Of a stretch of 32,485 nucleotides of DNA, positions 31,122 through 32,485 are shown piece after piece. Every line of letters begins with the position of its first letter. Positions within the stretch are counted from its first letter, which is position 1. This DNA comes from Bacteroidota bacterium (GTDB lineage: Bacteria; Bacteroidota; Bacteroidia; AKYH767-A; 2013-40CM-41-45). Under the pieces are notes generated by a model. The model was not told the DNA's origin, ran no database searches, and saw only the letters and a program-made list of their open reading frames with translations. The stretch spans positions 1-32,485 of the forward strand of contig JAPLDA010000014.1 in NCBI GenBank assembly GCA_026391945.1, in the 5' to 3' direction. Made by a program: the position numbers and the translations under genes.

Positions 31122-32485
31122 ATGACCGTTTCCCGGAAAAATATTTCTGAACCTGTTCTCTTTTTTTCAATCCTCTCAGCTCTCAGCATTTTTCTTTTTA
31201 AAGACAGCATTACCCTATTCCCATCCTTCATTCACGCATGGACGCAAAGCGATCGTTACGCACTTGCTTTGGGTTTCCTTCGGAATGGTTTTGATTTTTT
31301 TCATCCGCAGACGTTCAACCTGTTTACGGCCCATGGAATCACACAGGTTGATTTCCCGATTCATGAATACCTCGTCGCCTGCCTGATGAAAATTTCCGGA
31401 ACCACGGCTCCTGTGGTGTTCCGGCTGTATACACTTCTATATGGATTAACAGGATTATTTTTTCTGTTCAAACTGACGAGATCAAACGGCGGCAGTTTTT
31501 TCCGGGGATTGTTCGTTTCCGTTTTTATGATGACGTGCCCTGTCTTCACCTATTACCTCGATGGATTTCTTCCTTCCATTCCTTCCTTTTCAAATGTCAT
31601 CATCGGGTATTATTTTTTCTTCCGGTATAAGAAAGAACAAAGGCCGGCTGACTTTGCTCTTGCGATTTTATTTCTTGCATTAGCGGCATTGGCGCGTATG
31701 CCGTTTTTTATTTTCCTGTTTGCTGTTTTTTGTCAGCAGGTTTTGGAATCGCTCCACCTGAAAAAAATCAATAGGCACGAGGCAATCGTTTTCCTTATTG
31801 GCTTTGGAATTTGGTTTGCCTATCTTTTTTATAACCTGCATCTTGCTTCGCAATACGGTTCGCAGTTTCTCCTCACCATACTCCCGGCGAAAAATTTTCA
31901 TGAGTTCAAAGAAATCTTAAAAGACATCCGTGACAACTGGAAGCTTGAATATTTTTCATGGCTGCAGTATCTCGCGTTGTTGACGCTCATCTTTTTTATT
32001 TTCGTGAGATCATGGAAAAAGATTTCATCGCAACACAAACCCATGACGCTGCAAATTCTTATTTCCGGCACCGGTGTCCTTATTTATTTTCTTTGCATGT
32101 CGACACAGTTTCCGGAACACGATTATTATGTCATTGATTCACTGTACCCGGTTATCGCATTGATCCTGGTTCATGCAATACAAAACATTCCCGCCAATTC
32201 ACGCTTTTCAAAAATTGCACTTCCGGCAACCGGCACCGTTCTCCTGTGTGTATTCGTTATGTCTTCGTCGGGCATCATGAAAAAAAGATATACGTTCCAC
32301 GAATGGGACCGTACCGAAATAACCAGGCAGAATTTCACCGGTACTGAACAATTCCTGGATTCAATCGGGATTCCGAAAACGGCAAAGATGCTTGTTCTCG
32401 ATGCATACACCACCAACATGCCGCTGATCCTGATGAACCGGATGGGTTACGCGTTGCTGTGGACGACCAAAGAAAACATCGACAC
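31122..32485 (+). CDS. Polytopic membrane protein, GT-C-like, truncated by the window end
   Basis: An open frame from the ATG at 31122 continues to the last base without a stop, giving 454 visible codons. It starts three bases after the gpsA stop. The protein has about ten hydrophobic helices. After the first helix a short loop carries WTQSDRYALAL, an acidic position as in GT-C glycosyltransferases, followed by FFHPQTFNLF. A later EHDYYVIDSLYPVIAL and a soluble C-terminal part (KMLVLDAYTTN) resemble lipid-linked-sugar-dependent glycosyltransferases. Sequence similarity to the other GT-C proteins in the window is not obvious by eye. A glycosyltransferase role is probable but unproven, and the C-terminus is missing. 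Confidence 0.65.
   Translation, partial: MTVSRKNISEPVLFFSILSALSIFLFKDSITLFPSFIHAWTQSDRYALALGFLRNGFDFFHPQTFNLFTAHGITQVDFPIHEYLVACLMKISGTTAPVVFRLYTLLYGLTGLFFLFKLTRSNGGSFFRGLFVSVFMMTCPVFTYYLDGFLPSIPSFSNVIIGYYFFFRYKKEQRPADFALAILFLALAALARMPFFIFLFAVFCQQVLESLHLKKINRHEAIVFLIGFGIWFAYLFYNLHLASQYGSQFLLTILPAKNFHEFKEILKDIRDNWKLEYFSWLQYLALLTLIFFIFVRSWKKISSQHKPMTLQILISGTGVLIYFLCMSTQFPEHDYYVIDSLYPVIALILVHAIQNIPANSRFSKIALPATGTVLLCVFVMSSSGIMKKRYTFHEWDRTEITRQNFTGTEQFLDSIGIPKTAKMLVLDAYTTNMPLILMNRMGYALLWTTKENID

Overview
The window looks like a chromosomal segment from a member of the Bacteroidota, probably an environmental one. The sequence-based reasons are promoter-like TAnnTTTG boxes a short distance before several starts, few Shine-Dalgarno sites, several lipoproteins with a Bacteroidota-style Cys-Lys/Cys-Ser after the lipobox, a DUF5916/CBM9-type outer-membrane protein, and intergenic palindromes of types I recall from this phylum. 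No rRNA, tRNA, CRISPR array, transposase or phage gene was found.

Layout. 1-1.5 kb: both subunits of a 3-oxoacid CoA-transferase. 1.6-17.1 kb: an accessory block devoted to membrane and surface glycan chemistry. It holds a GT2 glycosyltransferase, three GT-C type polytopic membrane proteins or glycosyltransferases, an SGNH-hydrolase-like membrane-anchored protein, a GH16-like lipoprotein, a lipoprotein and an anchored protein sharing an unrecognised beta-rich module, and a carbamoyltransferase with its companions DUF5989 and SxtJ. 17.1-21.2 kb: a double-ATPase peptide-type ABC protein and a DUF5916 outer-membrane protein. 21.7-31.1 kb: a mostly conserved housekeeping region with a DEDD exonuclease, a conserved unknown, a serine beta-lactamase-like hydrolase, lipB, a phosphoglucose/phosphomannose isomerase, lysS, a PA/M28/PDZ peptidase lipoprotein and gpsA. 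The window ends inside another polytopic membrane protein, possibly a glycosyltransferase.

The most notable signal is a roughly 140-150 residue module seen five times in four proteins of the accessory block. It ends in a pattern close to V-K-[VIL]-Y-x-W-N-K ... [IVM]-D-[DN]-[FIM]-x-[IL]-[SVY]-[FY]. It stands alone as a lipoprotein (2395-2931), is the C-terminus of a GT39-like glycosyltransferase (3228-5255) and of a GT-C protein (5317-7257), and is a tandem pair in an anchored FG-GAP-like protein (10744-13038). A paralogue of the GT-C protein (15680-17080) stops exactly where the module would start. My inference is that the block builds and decorates an extracytoplasmic glycan, and that the module is a shared ligand-binding or docking part. 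The sequence alone does not show what it binds.

The non-coding space is rich in repeats: three ACTCC-NNN-GGAGT palindromes, a CGCAAAG inverted repeat, an ACGGAG inverted repeat, a CTCTCC element, several hairpins, and spacers made of degenerate iterated short words. A G+C-rich palindrome also sits in frame inside gpsA, and a degraded copy of the gpsA start region lies about 200 bases upstream of the gene.
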